DNA from: an uncultured Oscillospiraceae bacterium
GTDB taxonomy: Bacteria > Bacillota > Clostridia > Oscillospirales > Ruminococcaceae
Assembly (NCBI GenBank): GCA_910589145.1
Contig: CAJUSD010000019.1
Coordinates: 1-58,610, forward strand
Direction of reading: 5' to 3'
Length of the DNA: 58,610 nt
A model generated the notes under the pieces. The model searched no databases. It saw only the letters and a program-made list of their open reading frames with translations, and had not been told where the DNA came from. The position numbers and the translations under genes were made by a program. Numbering within the stretch: the first letter of the stretch is position 1; each line of letters starts with the position of its first letter. Shown here in pieces: positions 32,501-42,073 of this stretch.

Positions 32501-33667
32501 ATGTTCGATATAAACGAGATTATGAAACTGGCACAGCAAGCAAAGGAGCAGGCGCTCGATGCTGTGAAAGAAGCCATGGAAAAAAACAAGGAACGAATCA
32601 ATGAAATCGAAGTTCCCAGCTTTGAAAAAAGCGCATCTATATCTGCCACCGAAATTGAAGAACAGATCTCTGTTAATTCTCAACGTCAGGTAGAAATTCT
32701 TGGACAGATATTTGGGCCAGACAGTATGGCTCAAATGGCTGTCAATGAGGAACTGTTGCAAGAGATGGTAAATGAAAAAGTTGCTGAAGCAACTTCATCT
32801 GCTGCCGTGGACTTGATGGATCATCTTTTCGGAGAAGATATGGGCGTGCTTGCGGCAGCTCTGGAAACAATGGAAATGGAAGATATGGACGACGGGAAAG
32901 AGCTTCCGTTCGATCTGGAACTGGAAGAAAACCTCTATGTTGCTTTGGAAGAAACAATGGCCCGGCTTGAGTCCATACCTGAACCGGAAGCGATCCCATA
33001 CCAAAAAGACGATACAAAATGGGAGTACTTTGGCATCCTGCTGTCTGGTATTTTGTCAACTCTTAACAGCCACAATCTGGATAGTATGGATGTGGAGGAA
33101 CATATCCCTGTTATGGAACAGAAAATCGTGTCTCTTGTACGCCGCTCTTGGGGAATAGACGGCCGGAGCGGCTTGCTGGATATGATCCGTTATCTGGCAC
33201 AGGAGGGGTATATCCTGCGGTATCAAATTTATAGCGAGGCATCTTCGCCGGAGGAACTGATGGATGAAACTATGGACGAGGATGATCGTGAGTCTACCAG
33301 CCGGGCATGGAGATTTGCACAGCGGTATAAAAGTCAATATGCTCCTGGCTTTATGGCTGGGTGGGATATTGGCCGGGCGGCGATGCTTACACGTTGGGGA
33401 TGCTATTTAGGCTGGATCACAGAAAGCGAGGCTGTTGGCATTTTATGGGAGCTTTCCCAGAAGGTTGTGGAAGAACTGCATAGTTGGCGCGAGTTCGCCC
33501 AGTCTTATCTTTTTGGTGGTCTGATGTGGAAATTATTGTGTGGCGACAGCTCCGCAGGAAGTTACCTGGGCTATCTTGCAGATGCCGCTACAGACCTATT
33601 GACTGGAAAAACAGAACAGGACAATGGACAATGGCGTGATTGTCCTTGGCCTGAAAAAGAAAATTAG
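32501..33667 (+). CDS. DUF1266-like protein with long acidic helical N-terminus
   Basis: 388 aa. The C-terminal third shows the DUF1266 pattern: RAWRFAQRYKSQY, then AGWDIGRAAMLTRWGCYLGW and ITESEAVGILWELSQ, and a Trp-rich end (SWREFAQSYLFGGLMWKLL). DUF1266 has no established biochemical function. The first ~190 residues are helical and very acidic. An additional stretch (RRSWGIDGRSGLLDMIRYLA) is typical of the start of the family domain. The ATG at 32501 follows AAGGAGG; the frame opens slightly earlier. It ends the TetR-led cassette. Confidence 0.8.
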   Translation: MFDINEIMKLAQQAKEQALDAVKEAMEKNKERINEIEVPSFEKSASISATEIEEQISVNSQRQVEILGQIFGPDSMAQMAVNEELLQEMVNEKVAEATSSAAVDLMDHLFGEDMGVLAAALETMEMEDMDDGKELPFDLELEENLYVALEETMARLESIPEPEAIPYQKDDTKWEYFGILLSGILSTLNSHNLDSMDVEEHIPVMEQKIVSLVRRSWGIDGRSGLLDMIRYLAQEGYILRYQIYSEASSPEELMDETMDEDDRESTSRAWRFAQRYKSQYAPGFMAGWDIGRAAMLTRWGCYLGWITESEAVGILWELSQKVVEELHSWREFAQSYLFGGLMWKLLCGDSSAGSYLGYLADAATDLLTGKTEQDNGQWRDCPWPEKEN

Positions 33668-33920
33668 GCCGGCTTCTTCCTGCTCCTGATACTTTTTTAC
33701 CCAGCTGTAGATTTGCTGATAGGTGATTTTGTACTGCTCACTGGTCTGCCTGTAATACAACTGCTGCCCCCCTCCGTCTGATACTTTCGCAGACACGCCT
33801 GAAAGGTACTCAATTGTATGCACTATTCTTCCCGTATCTGTGTGCTGCCCTTTCGCATTTTCAGGTAATCTTCCACTGCCTGTATTTTTTCTCCGGTGGT
33901 ATTTTCCCTTTTAAGCTCAT
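33660..33920 (-). pseudogene. Frameshifted IS3-family-like orfA
   Basis: The pieces of one helix-turn-helix protein are spread over different frames: MSLKGKIPPEKK from an ATG at 33920, then QAVEDYLKMRKGSTQIREE one frame over, then SEQYKITYQQIYSWVKKYQE. All three resemble the orfA of IS3/IS150-type elements. Stop codons and shifts make it non-functional. An IS-end-like sequence lies 38 bp upstream. The surrounding 462 bp (33668-34129) hold no intact gene. Confidence 0.7.
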
Positions 33921-33957
33921 GATAATTGCTCCCCCTATTTCGACAGTCTTGTTTTCC

Positions 33958-33987
33958 ACTGTCTGCTTTAGAGGGAGCATATCATTT
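33958..33987. repeat. IS-end-like repeat, copy 2
   Basis: Same 30-bp motif as 30728-30757 with two mismatches, same orientation. The two copies bracket the 3.2-kb TetR/DUF1266 cassette. Confidence 0.65.
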
Positions 33988-34129
33988 CTCAAAGCCGCTG
34001 TTTCAGAGTGCAGAAATACTTCTGCTTTTACGACGTCTTTTTCTTTTGCCATCGAAAGAAAAGCAAAATCTATTCGTTTTATTGAAGAAAGGGATTATTA
34101 CCAGTAAGCTTTCTGCTAGCTGTAAGATC

Positions 34130-37100
34130 TCACTTCAAAACCAGGTCCCCAGCCGTAATAACAATATCCGCTGCATAAGGGGTGTCAAAGTGGAGATAAT
34201 GATTTTGGTCGATCCAAGCCTTTGGATCTTGGATCACCCTATAACTGTTTCGCTCATAACGATAAGAGTAGAAATGCAGGTCTTCAGCCTTTATCCCATC
34301 AGGAACTTTAACGCATATATTTGCAGTAAGTCCAAAGTTATCTTTTTGCGACAAATTGATAATTGCCACAATTTGATTGCTGAAATAACGTTCAAAAATT
34401 GTTTTGACCAGGGCAGCCCGTGTATTTTGTGAGGACCCAGCCATATAAAGGTCAGTTTGGGGAAGCTCTGTGTTAAGCCCTATGCGGATATCAACCCGGT
34501 TCGTTCCATCAACCATAGTGTCTACATCCAGCCAGGGCTCTTTGCCCTCCTTGCGGGCTATAGAAGACATTTCCCGGAACTCAGGCAAAGTAACAAGATT
34601 AATCCCTTTTAAATGAACCCGGAGCTTTGATGATGTAGATTCGGAATTTTGTGATGCCGCTGCCTGCTGTGCTGCTGTTACAGGGTTTATATAGGCAGAA
34701 TTTTGGGAAGGCCCCTTCTTATTGGAATTATCAGAGTTATTAGAATCGCCGGAGTCGGAATTGTCGTTAATATCGCTGCCGGTATTATTGCCGCCGCTTG
34801 AACTGCCTGAATTATCATTGTTGGTCGAATTTTTAATCGTTAGGGTGAAGTTTTGGGCGGTGCGGTTTAGTTCATGTTTTTCGTCTTGAGTGCGGAATTC
34901 AGCCGCAATTGTATGTGTGCCCTCTTTAAAGTAATTTGCAAAGGTCTGTTCGTAGATTGTAATGACAGTGCTGCCTGCTTTAGCTTCATAGTCAATGTCC
35001 TTCATCAGTTCTTTACCATCCAGCCATAAAGCTTCAAACTCATCATATCCACCTTTACTGGTAAATATTTGATCCCGAACGGTACTGCCTGGCATACCAA
35101 TTTCAACATAATCGATAAAGAACATATCTTCTACCCGATTTTCAATTTCATAATTTACATCCGTTTCCCCCTCAACGTTGGAATCTGTATTTTCCAGCAC
35201 AACCAGAGTATACTCCCGCATGTCATCTTCAAAAGTGCTATAACTATTTATCATCCTCACAGTGAATGTAAATGTCCCTGTTTCCGTGGATACGCCATAT
35301 AATTCACCGCTGGGACGAAGCTCCATGCCTTTGGGCAGACTTCCATCTGCTAATGTAAAAGTAGTTTTGTTCCATTCATATTTATTGTTGTTCTGAAACA
35401 GGAAAGAATAGGGAACATATTTGACTGCGTTTTTGTTGTCCAGTTGTCCCTGTTCTGTGATAATGCTGGGATCGCCTGCCTCACCCTTCAGCTGGATGAC
35501 CTTTTCTCCGCCATTTTCTGAGGAAATCGTTAATGTTCCCGACACCTCACCGCTGCCAGTTGGGATTAGACGAATTTTCGCAGTACCGTTCATGTAATCG
35601 GGTGAACTGCTCCAAGGAGAATTTGCCGTTGCCCTATCAATCCCAGGCAGGACGCTGTTATCTTCCCCGCCAACTGTCCAATAATCATCCAGCTTTACAT
35701 TCTTTGCATTGCTCAATTCGACTTTCAAACCAGTCAAGTCCGCTTTTCCAATATTGGCAATGAATATATCGTGATGGTTGTCTGTCCAGTTGTTAAAGAA
35801 TACCTCACGCTCGTCCACCTTTTCCCCATCAACTACAACATAAAGTTTTGCTTCCTGCTGGGCGTGTTCAATAGCGAGCCAATAATTACAGATGTCCTCA
35901 CCGTTTTCTGCCCTTGCAGTATATTGGACAGGCCCCTTTGAAAAATCATAGGGCGTTTTTTGATCATCGGGATTCCCATGTACAAATACCCCTATATTTT
36001 CCTGGTATCTATTATATTGGGGTACCATTCTGGACAGGTTGACGTTTTCATCGTCAACCAAAATCAGACGGTATCCAAACTGTTCCACTCCAGAGTCATT
36101 TTCATCTTGAAGGAGATAAATTTCAGATTTGTCATAACCGTCTATCCCATAAAAGGAGATAATTCTGTTCGACGAGCCGGGATAGGAATATGTTGTAATC
36201 GTATAATAGTATTTAACAGAACGGTTATCTGATGGCCGTTCTGCAAATATTGTAAAACTTACGCCATCTTTAAAGCAGGCTTGATAACCTTTTTCACCAA
36301 AGAGCTGTTCCTTTATATCCTGTTGGCCTTCGGCGGCCTCCAAATTGTCATAATGGCCTACAACAGCCTTTGTTATTTGGTAATCACCTGTATTAAACTT
36401 AGCAAAGTATTGTCCACTTGGAAAATCTTCAGGTTTAAGATAGAAGGAATAATCCCGTATACGTTTCCCGGAAACAGTAATATCGTTATAATCTCTGGTA
36501 TAAATAACACTAGATGCTTCGGAATCGTATAATCCTTCAAAGCTTAAAGCTGTGTTTCTTTGGGTAAACTGAAGTCTGAATTTATCCAGTTGATGATAAT
36601 CAGCACTAGTTTTCATAGTAGTTACAGCGGTAAAAGCTTCTTCTTTTGTAAAGTCCACTTTATAGCCTGATGGATCAGCTCCCTTCAAACCCATCATTGC
36701 CTCTGTAACATCTTCGCCATTTTCAACGGCAGCTTCTATTGAATCATAATGTCCTTTGTAAATGTGTACATCAAAGTTATCGCTATAATTTGTATCAGCC
36801 TTGAGGATAAAACGATATTCCCGGTCTGGAGACAAGGGGTCAGAAGAAGAATAATGATATACTGTTACATCTGGGGCATTGGAATAATAGCTCCCCCGGA
36901 CATCTTCCGTTTTGCTTATTATATTTCCTTCTTTATCTAATTCCTGATATCCTCCAAGAAAGTCAGGGCCTAAGAGCAGTTCAATCGTAAGATGATATCT
37001 AAAATGTCCAGTATCAAGCTGATGCCCAGTTCCAACAATTAAATCAAAAGGTTCATAATTGGAACTATGTGATAAGTCAACCGTCCCATTTCCCATGGGC

Positions 37101-38056
37101 CGGAAGGAATCGTCTGGAAGAATCCCGCCGTTTTCATCAAAGCGGTAATTCCATAATACAACCTTTCCCGTAGTATCCAGTCCGTCAATTTTTCCAATAA
37201 CAGCATCAACTTTAATCTTATCCTTTTTATTTGGTGCAATATCCGTCAAGTCTATACGAAGATAACGAGCATAGTCATCATTCGCCGGCGGCAGAAGTGA
37301 AAAAGATTGAATCTCCTCACTGAACGTTTTTTTCTCCGGCAGCGCAGGGTAATATTCGCCGTCTACATACACGCCAATCTGGGAAAGGGACTCGCCATTA
37401 TAGCGGGTTTCCACTCCAACCTGGTATTCCCCAATTTTAATAGTATTGTCTGGGGTATCAAAGGTTTCCACCCATGTTTTCCCATCATGTTGAATTTGAA
37501 GGGAATAAGGAAAAAACGCATCATCTTCCAGTGGAATGGTAAAGCTTCCATCCTCTGCTATTTCATCCTCATGGATAGATACAGTACCAGCGCCAATCCC
37601 TAAGTTATAGCTGAAAATTACCTCAGAAGTACTGTCCGAAGTTGATTCCTTGTCAGTTTTTTCCGTCTGTTCTGGCTGTTCCGGGGTTTCTTCGGGTTTC
37701 TGCGTCTGTTCAGGCTCCTTTGTTTCTGTGTCAGATTCAGGTTCGTTTTCTGTTTTGGTTTCTTCCTGAGTTTGGTCTGGCTTTTGGGGCGCCTCCGGGT
37801 TTTCCGGCTGCTCAGTGGTTTCCGGTTGGGCAGGTTCCTCCTGTTTCTCCTGATCTTCAGAAGAATTCTCTGCTGCTTCCTGTTTTACCCCTTCAGAAAT
37901 ATCTGGCGTTTGCTGTTGTTCCTGGTTTTCGCTGTTGGAATATTCAGGAATAACAGACAGGTTTTCTCCGCCATCAGCTAATGCTGCCGCTGGAGAAGAT
38001 GCGGCTATCATTGCTGCTGACAGAATAGCCGCAATCAGTTTTCTGCTTCTGTTCAT
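34130..38056 (-). CDS. Large secreted surface protein (1308 aa)
   Basis: Not assigned to a named family. Layout: Sec signal peptide (MNRSRKLIAAILSAAMIAAS to AALADGG), a low-complexity segment rich in Glu, Gln, Pro and Thr (about residues 35-142, e.g. EQTQKPEETPEQPEQ), several beta-rich regions, and a cadherin/Ig-like domain near 858-958 (GSLPKGMELRPSGELYGV is the putative-Ig motif). An Asn/Ser/Gly linker (about 1075-1110) and a compact C-terminal domain follow. No LPXTG, SLH or transmembrane anchor is present. Start chosen at 38056, after AAAGAGG; the frame extends to 38137. Last gene of the Tad/kinase operon, so it may be a Tad-associated adhesin or a binding partner of the kinase ectodomain. 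Confidence 0.85.
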   Translation of the reverse strand: MNRSRKLIAAILSAAMIAASSPAAALADGGENLSVIPEYSNSENQEQQQTPDISEGVKQEAAENSSEDQEKQEEPAQPETTEQPENPEAPQKPDQTQEETKTENEPESDTETKEPEQTQKPEETPEQPEQTEKTDKESTSDSTSEVIFSYNLGIGAGTVSIHEDEIAEDGSFTIPLEDDAFFPYSLQIQHDGKTWVETFDTPDNTIKIGEYQVGVETRYNGESLSQIGVYVDGEYYPALPEKKTFSEEIQSFSLLPPANDDYARYLRIDLTDIAPNKKDKIKVDAVIGKIDGLDTTGKVVLWNYRFDENGGILPDDSFRPMGNGTVDLSHSSNYEPFDLIVGTGHQLDTGHFRYHLTIELLLGPDFLGGYQELDKEGNIISKTEDVRGSYYSNAPDVTVYHYSSSDPLSPDREYRFILKADTNYSDNFDVHIYKGHYDSIEAAVENGEDVTEAMMGLKGADPSGYKVDFTKEEAFTAVTTMKTSADYHQLDKFRLQFTQRNTALSFEGLYDSEASSVIYTRDYNDITVSGKRIRDYSFYLKPEDFPSGQYFAKFNTGDYQITKAVVGHYDNLEAAEGQQDIKEQLFGEKGYQACFKDGVSFTIFAERPSDNRSVKYYYTITTYSYPGSSNRIISFYGIDGYDKSEIYLLQDENDSGVEQFGYRLILVDDENVNLSRMVPQYNRYQENIGVFVHGNPDDQKTPYDFSKGPVQYTARAENGEDICNYWLAIEHAQQEAKLYVVVDGEKVDEREVFFNNWTDNHHDIFIANIGKADLTGLKVELSNAKNVKLDDYWTVGGEDNSVLPGIDRATANSPWSSSPDYMNGTAKIRLIPTGSGEVSGTLTISSENGGEKVIQLKGEAGDPSIITEQGQLDNKNAVKYVPYSFLFQNNNKYEWNKTTFTLADGSLPKGMELRPSGELYGVSTETGTFTFTVRMINSYSTFEDDMREYTLVVLENTDSNVEGETDVNYEIENRVEDMFFIDYVEIGMPGSTVRDQIFTSKGGYDEFEALWLDGKELMKDIDYEAKAGSTVITIYEQTFANYFKEGTHTIAAEFRTQDEKHELNRTAQNFTLTIKNSTNNDNSGSSSGGNNTGSDINDNSDSGDSNNSDNSNKKGPSQNSAYINPVTAAQQAAASQNSESTSSKLRVHLKGINLVTLPEFREMSSIARKEGKEPWLDVDTMVDGTNRVDIRIGLNTELPQTDLYMAGSSQNTRAALVKTIFERYFSNQIVAIINLSQKDNFGLTANICVKVPDGIKAEDLHFYSYRYERNSYRVIQDPKAWIDQNHYLHFDTPYAADIVITAGDLVLK

Positions 38057-38163
38057 TGCTGTACCTCTTTCCTTTTTCATTATCTGATATGGCTGTTCCA
38101 TATCAAATTTTCTATGATACATATATACCTTTGGCATATACTACCAGCTTAATAACACTTTGT

Positions 38164-41082
38164 TTATGATTTAGCTAGGGAAATAAGCTCCTGCAAAGAA
38201 TAGATACAGCTTGTCCTGAGATTTCCATCCATATCATCAAACAGCAGCTCGCCGTTTTCTAAAATATCGCTCAAATTTGGCAGCATTGCCAATGTTTCAA
38301 GGCTTTCATTCAATAAAAGGCCGTATCGTTCTCCATGAGCAGTCATATATTCCATTATGATATAATCATCTACCTGTGTAACATAGGTTAGATAGTCCTC
38401 TGATTCCAATTCCTTTACCAGACTGCCGGAATCCCGGTCATATGCAGACGGTGTACCATGGAGGGGCCGTTCTATTCTCAGGCTGTCTGTCAAAAATTCT
38501 TCATAAAGGGATTCGTCCGGCGCCTCCCCAGTATATTCTTCCAAAACGCTTCCGTCTGCGGCGGAATAGAGCCGAACCAGCCCGCTGGAATAAATAACCT
38601 CCAGCCAGCTTTTATCCTGCTCCCGGCGAAACTGCTGGTCATAAATCCTGTCGCCGTCTGGAGTTGGAATATCCACATCGGCCAATATATTGCCATCTGC
38701 CGTGTACAGCCGGAAGCCGTTACTGCAAAACAGCATAATGGTACTGCCTCCTGCACTGATACGGGCCTCACTGTGAATATAATCCGGGTCATAGGAAAAC
38801 GTCTGGTTTTCGCTGTGGTTATCCAGTTTCAAGATTCGCAGAGAGGGTGCGCTTCTGCTCGCTGTTACAACGAAATCTCCAGCAAGATCAACAAAGTCAG
38901 CAGGTTTTCCTGTTTCAACTGTTCCCATAAGATTCGCCCGCTCATTAAAGAAAGCTATCCCGCCCTTTTTTAAGGCCGTGGCTGTATACCTGCCGTTTGT
39001 GCTGAAACCAGAGATATCCGAATCAGTATATGCCGCCTCATTCTGTACCATCTGTATAGGGTCTATCTGGACAAGGACATTTGCATTAGAAATATAAATT
39101 CCAGACCTTCCAGTGAGCACGTGAGCTGCGCAACTGGGGGAAGCTTCCACAATTATTGACTTTTCTTTAGTATCTATGATCTGCCACAGGAATTGCTCCC
39201 CGTTTCTGGCGGCAAAGGCAAAATATTGCTGATTAAATCCCCCTTCAAAATAGAGGTAATCCGACTTTTCAAAAATTGGTATCGCTTCCCTATTGGTTTG
39301 CAGATCATAGATTCTCAGCGCGCCGTTTTCAAAACTGACAGCCAACAGCGTGCCGTCGTCATTCAAAGCCAGCAGGTTCCGGCCAGGATCGGCAAACAGA
39401 TCGTTTGCCGCTGCAAACTGGTGCTGCCCCTGAAAATCTACTGTCTGCCGTATCTCCCCACTGGCAGCATCATATATTGCAGCAGAATTTCCGTCCTTAT
39501 AAATTGCCGCTGCAGTTTTTTTGTCAGCAGATAGGACAATCGCCGTAGCCGGAAGTCCTGACCAAAGTTCCTGGTTCTGCACCAGATCATAAGCTTTCAG
39601 CGCACCATCTCCAGCATAAAGCACTGTATCTTCATTGGAAAAAACTACTTCTGAGAGAGCAGAAACATCTGCTGGAAGTGCTGCAAGCTGCTCCCCGGTT
39701 TCCGTATCAAATACCAGCATTTTCCCATTGAGCATTACTCCTGTCCGTTTGCCCTCAGGGGAAAGAACCACTTTCATCGGTTCGCTGGGAAGTTCCAACA
39801 GCAGATGCGGCTTAAAGCTGTCTGACAAATCATATACCCCCAGAGCATCCGTTAATGCTTTCTGTGCACGGGCTATGTAGGGAGTATCCAATTCCACCGC
39901 CGTAAGAGCAGCAGAAATTGCAGCAGGGACATCCCCGCTTCGACAGGCTTCTTCTGAACGGGAAATTTCAGCTAAAGCCGTCTTTTGCATCCTTTCAGCC
40001 TCTTCTGCTTTCCGGGCTGCATCCTCGGACCTTCGGGCTTCTTCTTTAGCTGTTTGTGCTTCCGCGGCGGCGGCTTCCTGCATCCGCTCCATCTGCCGAA
40101 GCCCAATAAATGTACATATGCTGCTGGCAAGAAACGCGATGGACAATATTGCCGCTGTAATCCTAACCCGCCGTTTATGCCGCTTCATGCGGGGATCATT
40201 GTTATGGAGATGCTCCAGCACCTCCAGCATCTCCCTGGCGCTCTGATACCTCAGGTCAGGGTTAGGGTTCATTGATTTTGTAATGATGTCAACTAGAAAT
40301 GGGCTGAAATCCTGTTTTGATAGCGGAACAACCTCCAAAGCATTTTTTGCCGGCCGCCTTCCACATAGGAGATGGTAAAGAGTTGCACCAGTACTGTAAA
40401 TATCTGATCTTGCATCTGGGACAATGCGCCGCTTTAACGAAGAGCCTGGCTGCTCTGCAGCTAAAAGAACGGTAGACCTGTTCTGCTCCAAAGGTTCAGT
40501 TTTCTCTGTTTGGGAGGAAAACCCGTTTGTGGAAAAATTCAGCCCATAATGTTCTGGTGAAGCATATCCAATGCTGCCGCCAATCAAATTTTCCTCACCT
40601 ATGGCAAGGGCAATATTAAAATCTATCAGGCAGATATCCCCACTGGGACGCAGCATGAGATTTGCCGGCTTGATATCACTGTGGACATATCCATGCGGGG
40701 GCTTCCCATGGATTGGGCTGTGCAGATAGCACAGCGCCTCCAAAAGCTGTATGGCCCATTTTATAACAGTTGGCTGTGAAAATATCTCCCTGCGTTTCAG
40801 CGGCCTGTCCAGGCTTTCCCCTTCAATATACTCCATAGCAGTGTACACGGTATTGTCTTCTATAAAATAATCGTACACATGTGGAATATTGGGATGGCTT
40901 AAATCTTTGAGAACATCAACCTCACGGCGCAGCAGTTCCGGGCTGGTTGTAATTTTCCGCTTATCCGCTTTCAGGATAACCTGTTTCCCCAGCCTGACAT
41001 GGTTGGCCAAATACACATTGCCTCCGCCGCCGGAGCCGATTTGATCCAAAATCTCATAGGTCGATTCTATGATTTCCGCCAT
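38164..41082 (-). CDS. Membrane Ser/Thr protein kinase with extracytoplasmic beta-propeller-like region
   Basis: 972 aa. The Hanks-type kinase domain fills residues ~8-290: glycine loop IGSGGGGNVYLA, Lys38 in VILKAD, catalytic loop HSDIKPANLML (His134, Asp136, Asn141) and DFN (154-156) where DFG is usual; the 'RD' Arg is Ser. A basic stretch (KRHKRRVRI) and one transmembrane helix (~310-330) are followed by an Ala/Glu-rich coiled coil (QEAAAAEAQTAKEEARRSED). About 550 residues of repeated beta-blades then follow (LVFDTETGEQLAALP and LRIYDLQTNREAIP are WD40/YVTN-like). It probably phosphorylates the FHA protein or Tad components and is reversed by the PP2C. GGGGAGGCG precedes the ATG. Confidence 0.92.
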   Translation of the reverse strand: MAEIIESTYEILDQIGSGGGGNVYLANHVRLGKQVILKADKRKITTSPELLRREVDVLKDLSHPNIPHVYDYFIEDNTVYTAMEYIEGESLDRPLKRREIFSQPTVIKWAIQLLEALCYLHSPIHGKPPHGYVHSDIKPANLMLRPSGDICLIDFNIALAIGEENLIGGSIGYASPEHYGLNFSTNGFSSQTEKTEPLEQNRSTVLLAAEQPGSSLKRRIVPDARSDIYSTGATLYHLLCGRRPAKNALEVVPLSKQDFSPFLVDIITKSMNPNPDLRYQSAREMLEVLEHLHNNDPRMKRHKRRVRITAAILSIAFLASSICTFIGLRQMERMQEAAAAEAQTAKEEARRSEDAARKAEEAERMQKTALAEISRSEEACRSGDVPAAISAALTAVELDTPYIARAQKALTDALGVYDLSDSFKPHLLLELPSEPMKVVLSPEGKRTGVMLNGKMLVFDTETGEQLAALPADVSALSEVVFSNEDTVLYAGDGALKAYDLVQNQELWSGLPATAIVLSADKKTAAAIYKDGNSAAIYDAASGEIRQTVDFQGQHQFAAANDLFADPGRNLLALNDDGTLLAVSFENGALRIYDLQTNREAIPIFEKSDYLYFEGGFNQQYFAFAARNGEQFLWQIIDTKEKSIIVEASPSCAAHVLTGRSGIYISNANVLVQIDPIQMVQNEAAYTDSDISGFSTNGRYTATALKKGGIAFFNERANLMGTVETGKPADFVDLAGDFVVTASRSAPSLRILKLDNHSENQTFSYDPDYIHSEARISAGGSTIMLFCSNGFRLYTADGNILADVDIPTPDGDRIYDQQFRREQDKSWLEVIYSSGLVRLYSAADGSVLEEYTGEAPDESLYEEFLTDSLRIERPLHGTPSAYDRDSGSLVKELESEDYLTYVTQVDDYIIMEYMTAHGERYGLLLNESLETLAMLPNLSDILENGELLFDDMDGNLRTSCIYSLQELISLAKS

Positions 41083-41147
41083 GATACGCCTCCCCTATGC
41101 TGTATACCTGATCTTCCCATTGTGATGTAAAACAAACAGCAGGCGAA

Positions 41148-41285
41148 TCATTTGTGCCGCCGTTTTCCGTATTCCATCTCAAGCTGTTTCCTGAGCCTTC
41201 TCCCTGTCAGGCAGAAAACCACCGTTGAGACAAGCCCTGCTGCCAGCAACAAGCCAGAACCGATAAGCCCGCCGTAAAAAAGCAT
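41148..41285 (-). CDS. 45-aa single-span membrane protein in the Tad/kinase operon
   Basis: Read directly from the minus strand. It starts MLFYGGLIGSGLLLAAGLVS, continues through one hydrophobic helix to about residue 27, and ends in a strongly basic cytoplasmic tail (GRRLRKQLEMEYGKRRHK). It begins 5 bp after the PP2C stop codon and ends 66 bp before the kinase gene. Codon content and position argue that it is real although no strong ribosome binding site is seen; translational coupling to PP2C is likely. No known family. Confidence 0.72.
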   Translation of the reverse strand: MLFYGGLIGSGLLLAAGLVSTVVFCLTGRRLRKQLEMEYGKRRHK

Positions 41286-41290
41286 TTCAT

Positions 41291-42073
41291 TTAAATGCAA
41301 GGTAATCCACTTCCCCTTGTTCCATTGTTTTCAAAACTTCTTGCTGCAAGGCAAGTATAATTGTCGCTGCGCCCTGTCTGGCGGTTTCCAACCCTCTGTT
41401 CCATCTCTTGAAGCCACTGTCCCGCAGAACTGGTTTTAGTCAGAAGGTTTATCATTTCCCTTTCAGACAGAAGTTCCCAAAAACCGTCTGAACACAATAA
41501 AAGCCCATCTATAGATTCCAGTGGTATTTCATGGGTTTCAATATCAATATGGTTTGGCTGTCCCCCGCCTACTGACGATGTAATCACATTTCGTTTGGGA
41601 TGTCCGCGAAGCTGTTCAAGGGGAAGTTCCCCTCTTTGAACCATTTCCATAACCAAGCTGTGATCCTGGGAGCAAAAGTAAACCTGGGAATTCCGAAAAA
41701 TATATATTCGGCTGTCCCCCACATATCCGGTCACAATACGTTCCTGATTTAAGTAAACTGCCGCCAACGTAGTACGCATAGAACGGAATTCAGGATTTTT
41801 CTGGACAACTTCCCCCATAAAATCCGCTGTTCTCTCAATATGCTGTCTCAAATTATTCTGGCTTATCACTGGCTGCTGAACAAAAAGTTCTTTCAGGTGC
41901 TGTACTGTCAGTTTTGAGGCATATTCCCCATAAGAATATCCCCCTACACCATCTGCAACAGCCAAACAATACCCGCCGCTTTTCTTAGTAAAACCAACAG
42001 AATCCTGATTTGATTTCCGGCCTCCTGCGCTGGATGTATATGCAATATCCAGCTTCACCTGTCCTTGACCCAT
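41291..42073 (-). CDS. PP2C-family Ser/Thr protein phosphatase
   Basis: About 260 aa, cytoplasmic. Metal-binding motifs of the PPM fold are present: GRKSNQDSVGF (first Asp), VADGVGGYSYGEYAS (DG pair), LLCSDGFWELL and GRSDNYTC (last DN). It presumably dephosphorylates targets of the downstream kinase. Its 5' end overlaps the 3' end of the FHA gene. The ATG at 42073 is used here; a GTG at 42058, overlapping the FHA stop as GTGA, is an alternative. Confidence 0.93.
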   Translation of the reverse strand: MGQGQVKLDIAYTSSAGGRKSNQDSVGFTKKSGGYCLAVADGVGGYSYGEYASKLTVQHLKELFVQQPVISQNNLRQHIERTADFMGEVVQKNPEFRSMRTTLAAVYLNQERIVTGYVGDSRIYIFRNSQVYFCSQDHSLVMEMVQRGELPLEQLRGHPKRNVITSSVGGGQPNHIDIETHEIPLESIDGLLLCSDGFWELLSEREMINLLTKTSSAGQWLQEMEQRVGNRQTGRSDNYTCLAARSFENNGTRGSGLPCI

